The notes below the pieces were generated by a model that was not told where the DNA came from, did not search any database, and saw only the letters and a list, made by a program, of their open reading frames with translations. DNA of 64,000 nucleotides. Source: Dysidea avara. Taxonomy: Eukaryota > Porifera > Demospongiae > Dictyoceratida > Dysideidae. The position numbers were made by a program, and so were the translations under genes. Position 1 is the first letter of the stretch. Each line of letters starts with the position of its first letter. Where the stretch lies: positions 11,129,682 through 11,193,681 of the forward strand of contig NC_089275.1 of assembly GCF_963678975.1 (NCBI RefSeq), read 5' to 3'. Of this stretch, positions 21,601 to 31,640 are shown piece by piece.

Positions 21601-22165
21601 GTTTTTACTTTATAACTTTGTAGCTGTAACTCTATTGCTTTTCAAAATACAAAAGGTTTGCATTATGATGGTTACTCCATGTACAGACCAATTTTCAAGT
21701 CCTTCCTTTAAGCAGTTTACCCTGTAGCCATGACAAAAAATGCCATCATAGTTTTTAAAAACATGTTTAACTCTCTTGTTGTTTATCTGATGTACAGTAT
21801 ATGAAATTTGTACTGTACACATGCTGCATTACATTCTTACTGTCCTCCAAGTTTGAAGAAAATAGACTAAAGCACCTGCGAGTTATAGTAATTTTTTTAA
21901 GTGTTGTGAAAAGAAGAATACGAAAAAACTAAGACAAATTTTGAAGTCGCATGTCTCAGTGATGGCTTGGCAGATTCAGCTCAAATTTGAACAGTAGATG
22001 CCCCACCCTGAGGGAGTTTCACAGTAAACATAGTTAATTTCCAGTCAGGCACTATCGAGCTACAAAGGTGTGAAAACAGCATTTTTCTTGGTTGCTGTGT
22101 AATACAGACTTGTCTGTTGGTGCCCGCACTGGCTGTACTTGGCCACTATTGTGTGACTAGATTTG
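21555..22165 (-). repeat. R1 repeat, inverted divergent copy
   Basis: Its right end, read on the minus strand, has GGCCAAGTACAGCCAGTG next to an AGTGTG start, as at the LINE 5' end near 5290. The left end carries CTCTATTAAAGTATCTCGATC. No gene. Confidence 0.5.
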
Positions 22166-23556
22166 GTATATGATTACATTGTATGATTTATAAGTTATAA
22201 CAGTTTAAAAGCAGTAGATTAGAGCCTCTACAAATTTGGCAGTGAGAGGGTTAATTAAATTAAATTACTCACTGGAATTCATGTATTTCATCATCCTTGT
22301 AGCTCTTCAGGTAAGCAGTCCAGCAGATGATACTCAAGAATCTTCTCTTGTTATCAGACATACATCTTGTTTAGGTTTTTAACATTGTAAACTATGCAAT
22401 TATCACATTAGTCTTAACTGATTAAGACAATCTTATCAGTGTGGGCATTAATTGAAACATTGTGATTAACTAACAACCACATATTAGCTAACATGATCAT
22501 CATTATCATATCTGTGGTATAACATGGTCAGAAAGTTGACATGTGTACACAATGGCATGTATATACATATGTGACCAGGTTGACAAAATAGGATCTTCCG
22601 ATCTGTAGGCATGAATCAACCTAAGTCCCCTTTGGTTACGTTTTATTGAATTCATGTTCATCATTATATCATGCAACTTTAGTTTTGATTTCAGATGAAA
22701 GTACTGTATGAATATTACATTATTGATTGCAGTTATAGTCAATGAGTGGTTACTTCACTGTAAAACAAAGTGGCACAGCATATTTATGTCTCCTTCCCTC
22801 CATCAGTTGTGCTATGTACACAAAACACAAAGACAGAAATTCTGATTATGATTTCAACAGCAGTACATATTATTAACTGGAAATGTTTAGCACATTCACC
22901 CTTGCCCCTTACCCATTCAGCAGCTTCATAATGTGTATATAGTTTGATATGTAACCATCTCTGCAAAAACTGGTCTTATAGCTTTTCCAAAAGTCTGACT
23001 TTCAAAGTTTAGATTTTCCACTTTGCATGGTCTACTGATCGAATAGTAAACATGCATCATATCTATAGGAGATGTGTGTATATATAGATGTATGTATGTA
23101 TGTATGTATGTAAAAGTTCTTTTTAGGTAAATAAAGTTCAATCTACAGTTACACTGTGGTGTCAGAAAGGCTATAAAACTTGTTTTTGCAGAGCTGGTTA
23201 CATACTTGTATGGCATGGCTTAAGTGAGTTTATAACTATGGCAATGTACTTAAAGTGTAATGAGCTAGTGTATACACCCTGATGATGGGATATTATTAGT
23301 GACTCATATAAACTAAGGGAGGAAGCTGTACAAAACTCTACTACATGTCATTGGTATGTTGTTGAAAAAGAAATCATCAATACCTTAGAATTGCTTACTA
23401 ATTAATTGTGTTATAGGACTATTCAAAATCCCACAACTCAATTATTATTGATCAGCAGTTTATATCGGAGGTAATAATTGTGTGTAATATAAAAAGTACT
23501 AGTGTTTGTACACATGTAAAGATGTGATGTCAGAAGTAGTGTAAATACAAAAATTA

Positions 23557-25156
23557 TTAATAATTGATTGATGTAATTAATGGCTGGCCATGAAACTTTT
23601 CACAATTAGTAGTAGATAAATTTCCTATGAACAGTAAACGATTAAGTGTAGTACCAACAACATCTATGGCAGCTATCAGAGTAGTGTTTACACTCAGAAA
23701 TCTGTATGCCTTACAGAATCGGACTCTGCCTTTGGATAGAGAAATTCTTAGTGTGTTTCTAATTTCTGTATTTGTTATATTTGGACACTTCTCCAGTAGT
23801 AACGCAACAGCTCCAGCTACTAATGCTGAACTCTGTGAAGTGCCTGTTCGAAACCTCTGACATGTGTATGAACTACATTTATCTCCTGTAGAGTTGTAGC
23901 AGGAGCTGTTAAAGATACATATGTCACTGCTGAGAATGCTATAACCGGGAGCAAACACATCCACACATGATCCCATGTTGGTGATTAAACTTCTACCTTT
24001 AAATTCAGCCATCAATGCATTATCATTCATGTCAGTAGCAGCTACATTGATAACACCCATGTAACTTGCTGGATAAACTCTACAGGAGTCATAATTTACT
24101 CTCCTAAAGTCATCACGATTCCCATTTCCAGCAGAAGCTGTGACTACTACACCATCAGCTATTAATTCTTTAACAAACTTTTCAACACAATTCATTCTTT
24201 CAGTTTCAGCAAGAGATATATGGATAATTGTTCTGGTTCCATTTCTGCCTTTCCTGTGTTCATGTACACACATTAGTCCATCAAGAAGAGATGCCTCAGA
24301 AGCTCGGCCTCTACAGTTTGCTACTCTAACAGAAAACAAAGTCACACTAGTGGCTAGTCCAGTACCATTTCCACCAACAAGACCAGCTACATGGGTTCCA
24401 TGGCCATTGCAGTCTTCTCCCTTACGTGTTTCACTGTCTATCTTGTCAATTGGGTCACAGCCTGGATAGTGAGCTCTACCATTGAATACACCGTGATTAT
24501 AGTGAATACCAGTGTTCAGTACATATACATCAACTGATTTCCCAGTGTATTGGCTAGCAGTATATTTCTGATCCAGTGGCAATGCCTGTTGGTCTACTCT
24601 ATCCAAGTGCCATCCTGGATTGGTAGATGCGAGAGAATCAACTTCAGAGACAAACATAAAATATTTGTTTTTCTTTACTTCTGAAATCAATTTGTAATCT
24701 GTAACCTGCACACAATTTCATAATGTTATACACAACCAAAAACACCATCTAATGTATTAGCAATGGAACACGTGTTTGAGTGTTATATTTGTACTGTTGT
24801 TACAGTAAACATATTATATAGTACTGAAACAAATTATTTAATATAACTGCGATATAACTATTTATTCTCACCCATTTTAAAGCTCTTTCTGACAGCCTTG
24901 CTGTTAAGCATTTGATGTTAGGATACTCTGCTATTATCTTTGCTGCAAACTTTGCTTTTCTATCAGACCTATTCAGCTGTTTAACAAAGTGATGTAACTG
25001 TGCATCAGTTGTACTGTCCTCAAAGCGGACAATGTAAGTTCCTGGGTCACGTAAATTTTCATCAGCAGATCTTTTAACTCTTGCAACACCAGAAACATCT
25101 TGGAATGTGACACAGCCAAAGATCAGTGCAAGAATTAGGCACTGATAATATCTCAT
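23557..25156 (-). CDS. Subtilisin-like serine protease paralog A, probable pseudoprotease
   Basis: Two coding exons, 25156-24872 and 24705-23557, joined over a 166-bp phase-0 intron (donor TGG|GTGAGA, acceptor TGCAG|GTT), give 477 residues. Residues 1-23 are a signal peptide, followed by KR at 28-29 and an I9-type propeptide (PGTYIVRFEDS...) to about residue 115. The rest is a proteinase K-like S8A domain with no P domain. His197 (HGTHVAG) and Ser385 (GTSQSSA) are present, as is oxyanion Asn289 (SAGN). The catalytic Asp is Asn159 (VYVLNTGI; codon AAC at 24516-24514; paralog B has GAC). The substrate-binding SLAG is SLAE, and the Pro after the Ser motif is Ala. With an open frame and intact splice sites it may be an expressed inactive homolog. 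A non-coding 5' exon precedes it. Confidence 0.9.
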
Positions 25157-25163
25157 TGTTGAA

Positions 25164-25246
25164 CTGTATAAAGAATATGTACTAGATGCTAACTAACTCT
25201 ATAGTGATCTAACTGTAATTATGCTATTACTATAGCTAGTTCATAC
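25164..25246 (-). other. 5' UTR intron of protease gene A
   Basis: 83-bp intron between a non-coding first exon (ending GAAG|GTATGA) and the ATG exon (TATACAG|TTCAACAATG). Gene B has the same arrangement with an 82-bp intron, which supports it. Confidence 0.75.
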
Positions 25247-25360
25247 CTTCAGATCAGCAAGACAGAGTACCACTGGCTAGTAGTAGAAGTAGTCAGTCAG
25301 CAATGACGTTATCAGAAATCTCTCCAGTGTGTATGTTGCATTCTGCTCTCCAACAAGTCC

Positions 25361-25367
25361 TTTTATA
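25361..25367 (-). promoter_or_regulatory. TATA box of protease gene A
   Basis: Reads TATAAAAGGACT on the minus strand, followed downstream by GGAGAGCAG and CACTGGAGA. The same layout occurs at gene B. Transcription should start about 30 bp downstream, near 25330. Confidence 0.7.
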
Positions 25368-25390
25368 GTATACAGCAATTATGTAAGTTA

Positions 25391-25559
25391 AGATATGGCT
25401 TCAAACAAGACATGGTTTCCTTAGAAAGCTTCTATGGCTTCAAGAAAACATGTTTTTATAGCTAATAATTGAGAAGCTATAATTGAATACATAAAGATTA
25501 ATGATATAGCTATAGCGATCTGTGAAAACAGAACATATATAATCACATTTTTTTCGAAT
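25391..25559. other. Upstream region of protease gene A
   Basis: AT-rich DNA in which homology to gene B fades. No additional gene is seen. Confidence 0.4.
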
Positions 25560-25920
25560 TCCTGTTTATTAAATATTTTTTATCTACTTAGCCAAGTGTA
25601 CCCACTGGCAAAGTTTCAGCTTCATTTGCCAATAACTTTGGGAGTTAAACTTTGGGAGTTACAGCCCTACAAAGTAGCAACAACAGAAAAATCGATTTGT
25701 ACAGCAAGTATAGGGAATATAAATTACAGGCACTTACAAAAACTGTTGTAACTTACCAACGGGTTAAGGTACGGGGCTACAATTTTCACCATCGTGTTCG
25801 CCATGAACAGGGGGATCAATTATTGGGTAAGTTTTCCCTTTATTCACCTTTCTTTACTGCATACAAAGGCGAAATTCTTGAAGAAAAATCGATCACGTAC
25901 GATCGCTTCGACATAACGTA
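25560..25920 (+). repeat. R1-related repeat fragment
   Basis: Strings such as AACTTTGGGAGTTACAG and a run of CGATC-type motifs resemble R1 copies, and it joins an R2 start at 25921. The frame 25652-25921 is not supported as a gene. Confidence 0.4.
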
Positions 25921-26095
25921 GAGTAAGCCACCGATGTTCGGCCACCAGGAATTTTCGGACAGCGACACTCGTACGCAGAAACTATGCAACGTGTTCCCTT
26001 GCATTTTGCATTGCTATTACCTTAGACCCTCACTATTTAGCCCACCAAGTTTCGTAGGATTTCTTCAAGGACTGTGTGTTTGGCGAGCCAATAAG
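25921..26095 (+). repeat. R2 dispersed repeat, truncated copy
   Basis: Begins GAGTAAGCCACCGATGTTCG and matches 28339 and the inverted copy ending at 35310 until TTGGCGAGCCAATAAG, where it stops. Confidence 0.75.
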
Positions 26096-26151
26096 GGTGG
26101 GGTCTATTCTACGGAACGGAACGGAACGCTTTCTTCAATTGAAGCTTGCAA

Positions 26152-26719
26152 CAACGTTGAAACCGGGTCACTACTGCTGACCCGGATGACCGACTGACCC
26201 GGATGTGACCCGGGGTTGACCCGGATTAATTAAAGTTGAGGCGTGCGACAAAAGCTATGTTTCGGCTAGTCTCGAGCGAGACTACCTTTTTGAGCGTTCG
26301 ATTCGTGTTGAGTAAACAGGGGTGGATCCAGAAGCAACTTCAGTCTAGCTGTAGGTTGAAGACCAAAAAAAAAAAAAAAAAAGTCATCACCTACTAACAA
26401 TAGCTACCCTCACCATAGATACCCTCAGTTTTCGTGCTACATACTGCACTTACTAATAAATGGGCGTGGCTGAGCGTGTGCTTACATCGCGATAAGTGGG
26501 CGTGGCTGAGCGTATGTTTACATCGCGATAAGTGGGCGTGGCTCACGAAAGAGCTACGCGATAGCGTTTATAAGTTTCCCCCTCGTCAAACTAACAATTT
26601 CGTTTCTCACGTGATCCAATCCGGGCCGACGGTCAGACCCGGATAATTTGTAAACCGGGTCAGACCCGGATGACCCGGAGAAAATGTGACCCGGATGACC
26701 CGACCCGGTTTCAACGCTG
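26152..26719. mobile_element. hAT MITE with GCTTGCAA duplication, CCGGGTC ends
   Basis: The ends are CAACGTTGAAACCGGGTC and, inverted, CAGCGTTGAAACCGGGTCGG. The perfect 8-bp duplication GCTTGCAA is at 26144-26151 and 26720-26727. Both subterminal zones are full of GACCCGGATGACC repeats. A truncated CAGGGGTGGATCCAG element (from about 26318) and a short tandem repeat are nested inside. Confidence 0.88.
26455..26550 (+). repeat. 36-bp tandem repeat, about 2.6 units
   Basis: GTGGGCGTGGCTGAGCGT plus a segment through ACATCGCGATAA repeats. It explains the repeated WAWLSVCLHRDK peptide in one frame, which is not a gene. Confidence 0.85.
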
Positions 26720-26727
26720 GCTTGCAA

Positions 26728-27715
26728 CTTACCATTGCTGAAACTGCCCTTACAAGTCATTAGTGGCACCTCCAGTGGGTGATTAAACATAACATAAAAA
26801 GAATTAAAGGATCGATTGTGGGTTCTTGTTGGTTGCCATTAGTAACGAAGTATTAATTGTGGGATGAGCTGTATCAGTGATGTTCATCCATGGTTCATCT
26901 ACGGATATATCAAGAAGGGCACTTTATGTGAGCTGTTTTGTTTATTTTGACGTTAGAAAACAGTCTGGGCTGGCTTTTCAAGTCATACGTCAGTGTACAA
27001 ATAAAGCAAGCAGGAACTGTGACTGGTAACAGGAAAGAGCCAGCTGAATTAAAACTTGAAGAATTTTGTGCAGTGTGTGAGGAGCAAATATTTTGGCAGA
27101 CCACAAGGAGGCTATATTCTGCAAACATCACTGAAGTGTATGAAGTTATTAGCAGCCGGTGCAGCGGACTAATGCTGTGTTCAATAGTGAGCTGATTTTT
27201 TTCTGTTGCACAAATTCAAGGATGTGTCTGACTGCTAGCCTTGAATCAGGCTATATGCCAAATCTCCAAGATCAACCAAATCTCAATTATAAGATTTCTA
27301 TGCATGTGAAACCATGCCCATAGCCACCAGGCAAACATGATTTGGACCAAGATGCATGTGTAATTTCAATGTATCTAGTCAGACCTGAAATGGAACGCTC
27401 ACATTAATTACATACTACCTAAGAATCCTAGGATTTCTTAAGTGTAACATTTCACATGCTTCACTTCAAACAAAACAGATTAAATTTGTTCATCTATTTT
27501 CAAGTGATTCCCAGTCCAGCTGACCACCCAGAAAAGACGTCTGTTGAAACAGCCTTGGGTAGTTTGAGTGGTACTGAATGTCAAAACTACTAGTACAATA
27601 GTATAGCTATCCATGCACTGGAGGTGTTAGTTTGATTTTGCCTGATGTGCGATTTGGATCGGTTTTGTAAAATCTGGTCACATATATTATAGATAATACA
27701 TACATACATACATAT
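26728..27715. other. Gene-free stretch
   Basis: No gene or recognised repeat, apart from a short TACATACATA run beside the R1 start near 27700. Confidence 0.45.
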
Positions 27716-28338
27716 CAAGACACACGGTAGTGTGTCGTGCGGCCCAAGAAGCCAGCGTGCCACACCGTGAGTATATTTACAGGAAGGAAGAAAACGCGAT
27801 CTTCACACCTTTGTATCTCCATGATCCCTTATCCGATCGGAACTAGTTTCACTACAGAGGTGCCCGCCAGGTAGGCCATGCGACATACCAAATTTGAAGG
27901 AAATCTCTGTAGCCGTTTCTGAGATACGAGTGGCCAAAGTTTCGTTTTAATTTCTTAGGTTTTTTTCTTCGCCGTAGGGGGGCTACGGGGACTCCGATTT
28001 TTTTTTCGCACGCTTTGCAAAAATACACAAACTTGTAACTCCATTGTATCGATGTTTGGCACAAGTAAAGAGCATATAAAGGTACATTCGCGTACCAAGT
28101 ATGCTACGAATCTGATAAATATCCAAGGAGTTATGAGCGTTTATATTCACGTAAAAAAAGGATGAAACTTTTGTCACGGCTACAGGATAAACCGAATAGA
28201 TCGAAAAATAACTTGAAAATTCGTGTGTACATAGGCTGATCATCGTAGGAGTGCCTTTTGGTGGTTAGAACAGCAAAAGTCTTACAGCTACAAAGTTATA
28301 AAGCAAAAACCGAGCAAGTGTAAAATCGTGGGATCTAG
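27716..28338 (+). repeat. R1 dispersed repeat, 5' portion
   Basis: Starts CAAGACACACGGTAGTGTGT and continues GTGCGGCCCAAGAAGCC and GAGTATATTTACAGGAAG. It is followed by blocks shared with 30849-31640. Terminated by the R2 repeat. Confidence 0.75.
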
Positions 28339-28376
28339 ATAGAGTAAGCCACCGATGTTCGGCCACCAGGAATTTT

Positions 28377-28664
28377 CGGGATTTACTAAGCTCACTCGAT
28401 TCCATGTCACCAGGGTATCACTCTTTTCACCCTATTTCATAACCCTACAGAACTTAGACAAAAAACCGACGGTGAACCAAAAAGGCGAAAAAAAAAAAGT
28501 GCAATATTGACTTGAGGGGGATCGAACCCAGGATCCCAGTGTGATGGTCCAGTGTGCTACCGATTATGCTACCGCTGCTAGCTCCCTTGATTCCCTTCTT
28601 TTGTATTTTATAAATGTGATGTGACATACCGGGGCATCCAATCGAGTGAACTTAGCGAATCCCG
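28377..28664. mobile_element. Insertion with inverted ends carrying a tRNA-like core
   Basis: The ends CGGGATTTACTAAGCTCACT and, inverted, CCGGGATTCGCTAAGTTCAC face each other. GGAATTTT and GGATTTT flank it, an imperfect 8-bp duplication. On the minus strand about 28500-28600 has A-box-like GGTAGCATAATCGGTAGCAC and a good B box GGGTTCGATCCCC. It is absent from the R2 copies at 25921 and 35310. Confidence 0.65.
28500..28600 (-). repeat. tRNA-derived (SINE-like) sequence
   Basis: A box and B box spacing fits a tRNA-derived pol III promoter. The anticodon stem does not pair properly, so it is read as a relic and not a working tRNA. Confidence 0.5.
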
Positions 28665-29137
28665 GGATTTTCGGACACTCGTACGCAGAAACTATGCAAC
28701 GTATTCTCTTGCATTTTGCATTGCTATTACCTTAGACCCTCACCATTTAGCCCACCAAGTTTCTTGGGATTTCTTCAAGGAATGTGTGTTTGGCGAGCCA
28801 ATAAGCATGTGTCCGAATCGCATGACGTTTTGGCGAAAAGTATGGATTTTCGGACTGCAGCTCACAAAGCACAATATATGCATGGATTTGAATGAAATTT
28901 GGCATGAAGCTAGGGTAATCACTCAAGGTTCAGCCCACCAAGTTTCAGCTTATAAATCGATTCTACGCCTCAGTAATTATTAAATCTGTAGGCGCATGTA
29001 GGTGTATCGAATATAGGACATTTATTTCCGCGAAAACTACAACTGCTGATTAAACTTTTGAGCAAATTCACATGATTTCAGCTTCTACACACTATAAAGA
29101 GCAAACAAATCACAACTGATTGTTATTTGAGAGCTCA

Positions 29138-29374
29138 CACTGCTTGAAGTATCTTAGTTTACTACAGTAGTATATCCCCAGTATATGGAACAGTTAATTG
29201 TTTGTTATTTTAGTAGTTTTTCAGTAAACCCGCGTTCACTGATGTTTTACTAAGAGTTTAAAACTTAGTAAAATAATTATGTTCCATATACTTAAGTTTA
29301 CTGACACTTTACTATCAGTATAACTACAGTAAGGCATCTTAACAAATTAGTAAACTAAGAACCTTCAAGCAGTG
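29138..29374. mobile_element. CACTG-terminal MITE with TCA duplication
   Basis: Ends are CACTGCTTGAAGTATCTTAG and, inverted, CACTGCTTGAAGGTTCTTAG. TCA flanks it (29135-29137, 29375-29377). The uninterrupted site is in the inverted R2 copy near 34815. Fits a CACTA-like (CMC) non-autonomous element. Confidence 0.85.
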
Positions 29375-29615
29375 TCATGTATCTTGTGACAGTATGCAAC
29401 TGCTCAGCTGACAAACCAGCTATGTATGCACAGAGAGCCTTAAACACCTGCTGCACAGCCACAGCAAACTGTAAAATCTTTATTGGGAATGTTCTCACAT
29501 GAGAAATGATACAGCATGCAAGAATTGTGAAGAGATTTTTACTGTGTCTAGGTGACTGTTCTATCAGAGTAGTTCATTTTTCCTGACTGCTTTATTAGAA
29601 TATCTTATCTTTTAT

Positions 29616-30848
29616 TTAAATTACGGGAGCCACTAAATAATAGTATATCATTGGAGAAACCTAGCTATTTACAACTAAGATTAAAGTTTGTAGAGCTAGT
29701 GTTCTATTTATGGTAGATCCTTGACTTTGGAACTTGAGGTCTTGATACTTTCTTGCTCCATGTAAGTAGCTATATATAACTTAAATAAATTTGAAAGGGG
29801 TAATGAAATCACTTAAAACTAGGTATAGTTATGCTCTGAACTGATGAATTTTTATGTGCTACTCTTCCGTATAAAGTCATGTACATGGCAACTACAATAG
29901 ATGTACACCTAAGTAATTAGGTATATGCCTTTCGTCATTCCAGCACCTATAAATGTGTGGCATTTTCCAGATTTTATATATAGACGCTTGACAATTGCAA
30001 GGTTAGATCTCATAAAAAATATAGCTTGACAATATATAACACAGTGAAAAGATGGCAATATATAACATATAGTTCTATTGCTATTCAACTACTCTGATTT
30101 TGGTTTTCCTTATCCATTTATTTCAAAGAGGATAAGTTTGCATATGTATACAAGTGCAGAAATGCAATGAATAAATTCACTCCAAATTATTTAGCTAAAA
30201 AATTTGATTGAGATGTAATGTGAAGTGTATAGTTTGAAGAGCATGCAATGTTGATTGTTGTCAGTGTTGAACTACATCCCGTAGAAAGTAGTTCCACAAT
30301 GCAGCTCGCCTTTGGTCGTACACCTGCTAAAAAATCCTGCATGTATTAGCATAAATATGAGAGGGTAAACTGCTTTTACAACAGCAATAAAATGTTTGGT
30401 TACAGTTCCATGCAGAATAATAATGTGTGACATGTCATGGTTTAATTGGCCAGTTAATCTTCTAGGATATACACAATGCCAGGAAGACTGAGAATGGCAA
30501 CATGCTAGGGATGATTCATTTATAGCTTTCATGAGAGAATCAATCTATACAGATTTATCTTTTCCTCCATTAAGTGCCCATTAAACAATTGAGCAGTCAT
30601 TTATGCTTGTCACACTTACTGTACAATTAAAACCTTACAGTGCAGCTTTGTTATAATTACATCATGCATATGATGAAAGCAGCTTTATTGGTTACTTGAC
30701 TGACAAATTAATGATTATCACATTCCAATAATGATTCTTCTTTCAGGGAAGCACAATGTACACATGCACCTAAAAAAAAATTACACAATAGCAATTCAAT
30801 GCAAAAATTTGCACGTGCAATAATGGTTGCATGTACATGCATTATTAG
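29616..30848. other. Gene-free stretch
   Basis: AT-rich, no repeat or gene recognised. Short frames such as 30272-30532 on the minus strand show no features. Confidence 0.45.
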
Positions 30849-31640
30849 CAAGACACACGGTAGTGTGTCGTGCGGCCCAAGAAGCCGGCGCTTAACACCC
30901 GTGAGTATATTGACAGGAAGAAAGAAAACGAAATTTTCGCACCTCCGTAGCTCTGTGCTGCCTCGATGAAACAAGACGATTTTTGCTGTGGACACTCCCT
31001 CTAACTTCAGCACTCCACATTCCAAATTTGAGCGAAATCGTTTCTAGCGTTCCCGAGATATGGGACTTCAAAAATTGGCTTAGTTTCTTCGTTTTTTCTT
31101 CTTCCTCTTTTCGCACACTTAAAAAACTGCTATAAAACGCGAACGCCATATCCGATCACCTTGAAATTTGGCACACAAAAGGGGGGGTATAAAGGTGCAT
31201 CTCTGTACCAACGTTGGCTGGAATACGATAAACAGGCAAAGAGTTATGAGCGATTATTCACGAAAAATAACACCAATATGTTGTCACGCCTACAGGGTAA
31301 ACCGCGTATGGGAAGAAGCTGAAAATCGGTGGGTGAATAGGTTAACTATTGAACCTCAAACCTTTTGTGGTTTGAAAGACATCGAGCTAAAAACCAGGAA
31401 GATACAGCGAAAAAACCAACAGTGTGTAACAATTATGCAATCGAGATTAGCTAATAAAAACGACTGCTTCCCACGCCTACCAGATAAACCGCTTGGGGTA
31501 ATGCTTTGAAAATCGCTGTAGAGATGGAGTTATCATCTTAGAAAGGCTCTTCAATGGTGTAGAAGAATCAGACTTAAAGCCACGGAGTTATGACACGAAA
31601 TCCAACTTGGTGTAGCAAGTGCGAGATCGAGATACTCTAA
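30849..31640 (+). repeat. R1 dispersed repeat, longest copy
   Basis: Starts CAAGACACACGGTAGTGTGT. It runs through AAGAAAACGAAATTTTCGC, a TTTCTTCTTCCTCTTTTCGC block, AATTTGGCACACAAA and ACAGGGTAAACCGC, and ends in GAGATCGAGATACTCTAATAGAG motifs that grade into the minisatellite. No coding function is seen. Confidence 0.75.

Larger units (their letters stand above)
22265..25390 (-). repeat. Segmental duplication unit A (protease gene A plus downstream flank)
   Basis: This block is homologous in the same orientation to 57567-60795. It includes the protease gene, its promoter and about 1.3 kb past the stop codon. Downstream matches include GGAATTCATGTA, CTTGTAGCTCTTCA, GTGGTCAGAAAGTTGACAT, TCAATGAGTGGTT and GTGTATATAGTTT. 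Confidence 0.9.
28339..29615 (+). repeat. R2 dispersed repeat, copy 1, with two insertions
   Basis: High-identity inverted partner of 34595-35330. Removing insertions 28377-28664 and 29138-29374 aligns the two end to end, from GAGTAAGCCACCGATGTTCG to TTTATTAGAATATCTT. A 120-codon frame (28621-28983) is partly shared with the inverted copy but has no recognised domain. Confidence 0.85.

Noticed and set aside
24140..24469. Plus-strand frames across the protease exon
   Set aside because: Antisense shadows of the protease reading frame; an equivalent shadow appears in the paralog.
26434..26646. Frame with repeated WAWLSVCLHRDK
   Set aside because: Created by the 36-bp tandem repeat inside a hAT MITE.
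28621..28983. 120-codon frame partly conserved in the inverted copy at 34970-35303
   Set aside because: Both lie in the R2 repeat, the similarity is as high outside the frame, and no domain is recognised.
30849..30890. Ribozyme at the R1 5' end (hammerhead or HDV-like)
   Set aside because: There is a hairpin, but no hammerhead core sequences and no HDV-like double pseudoknot that I could trace.
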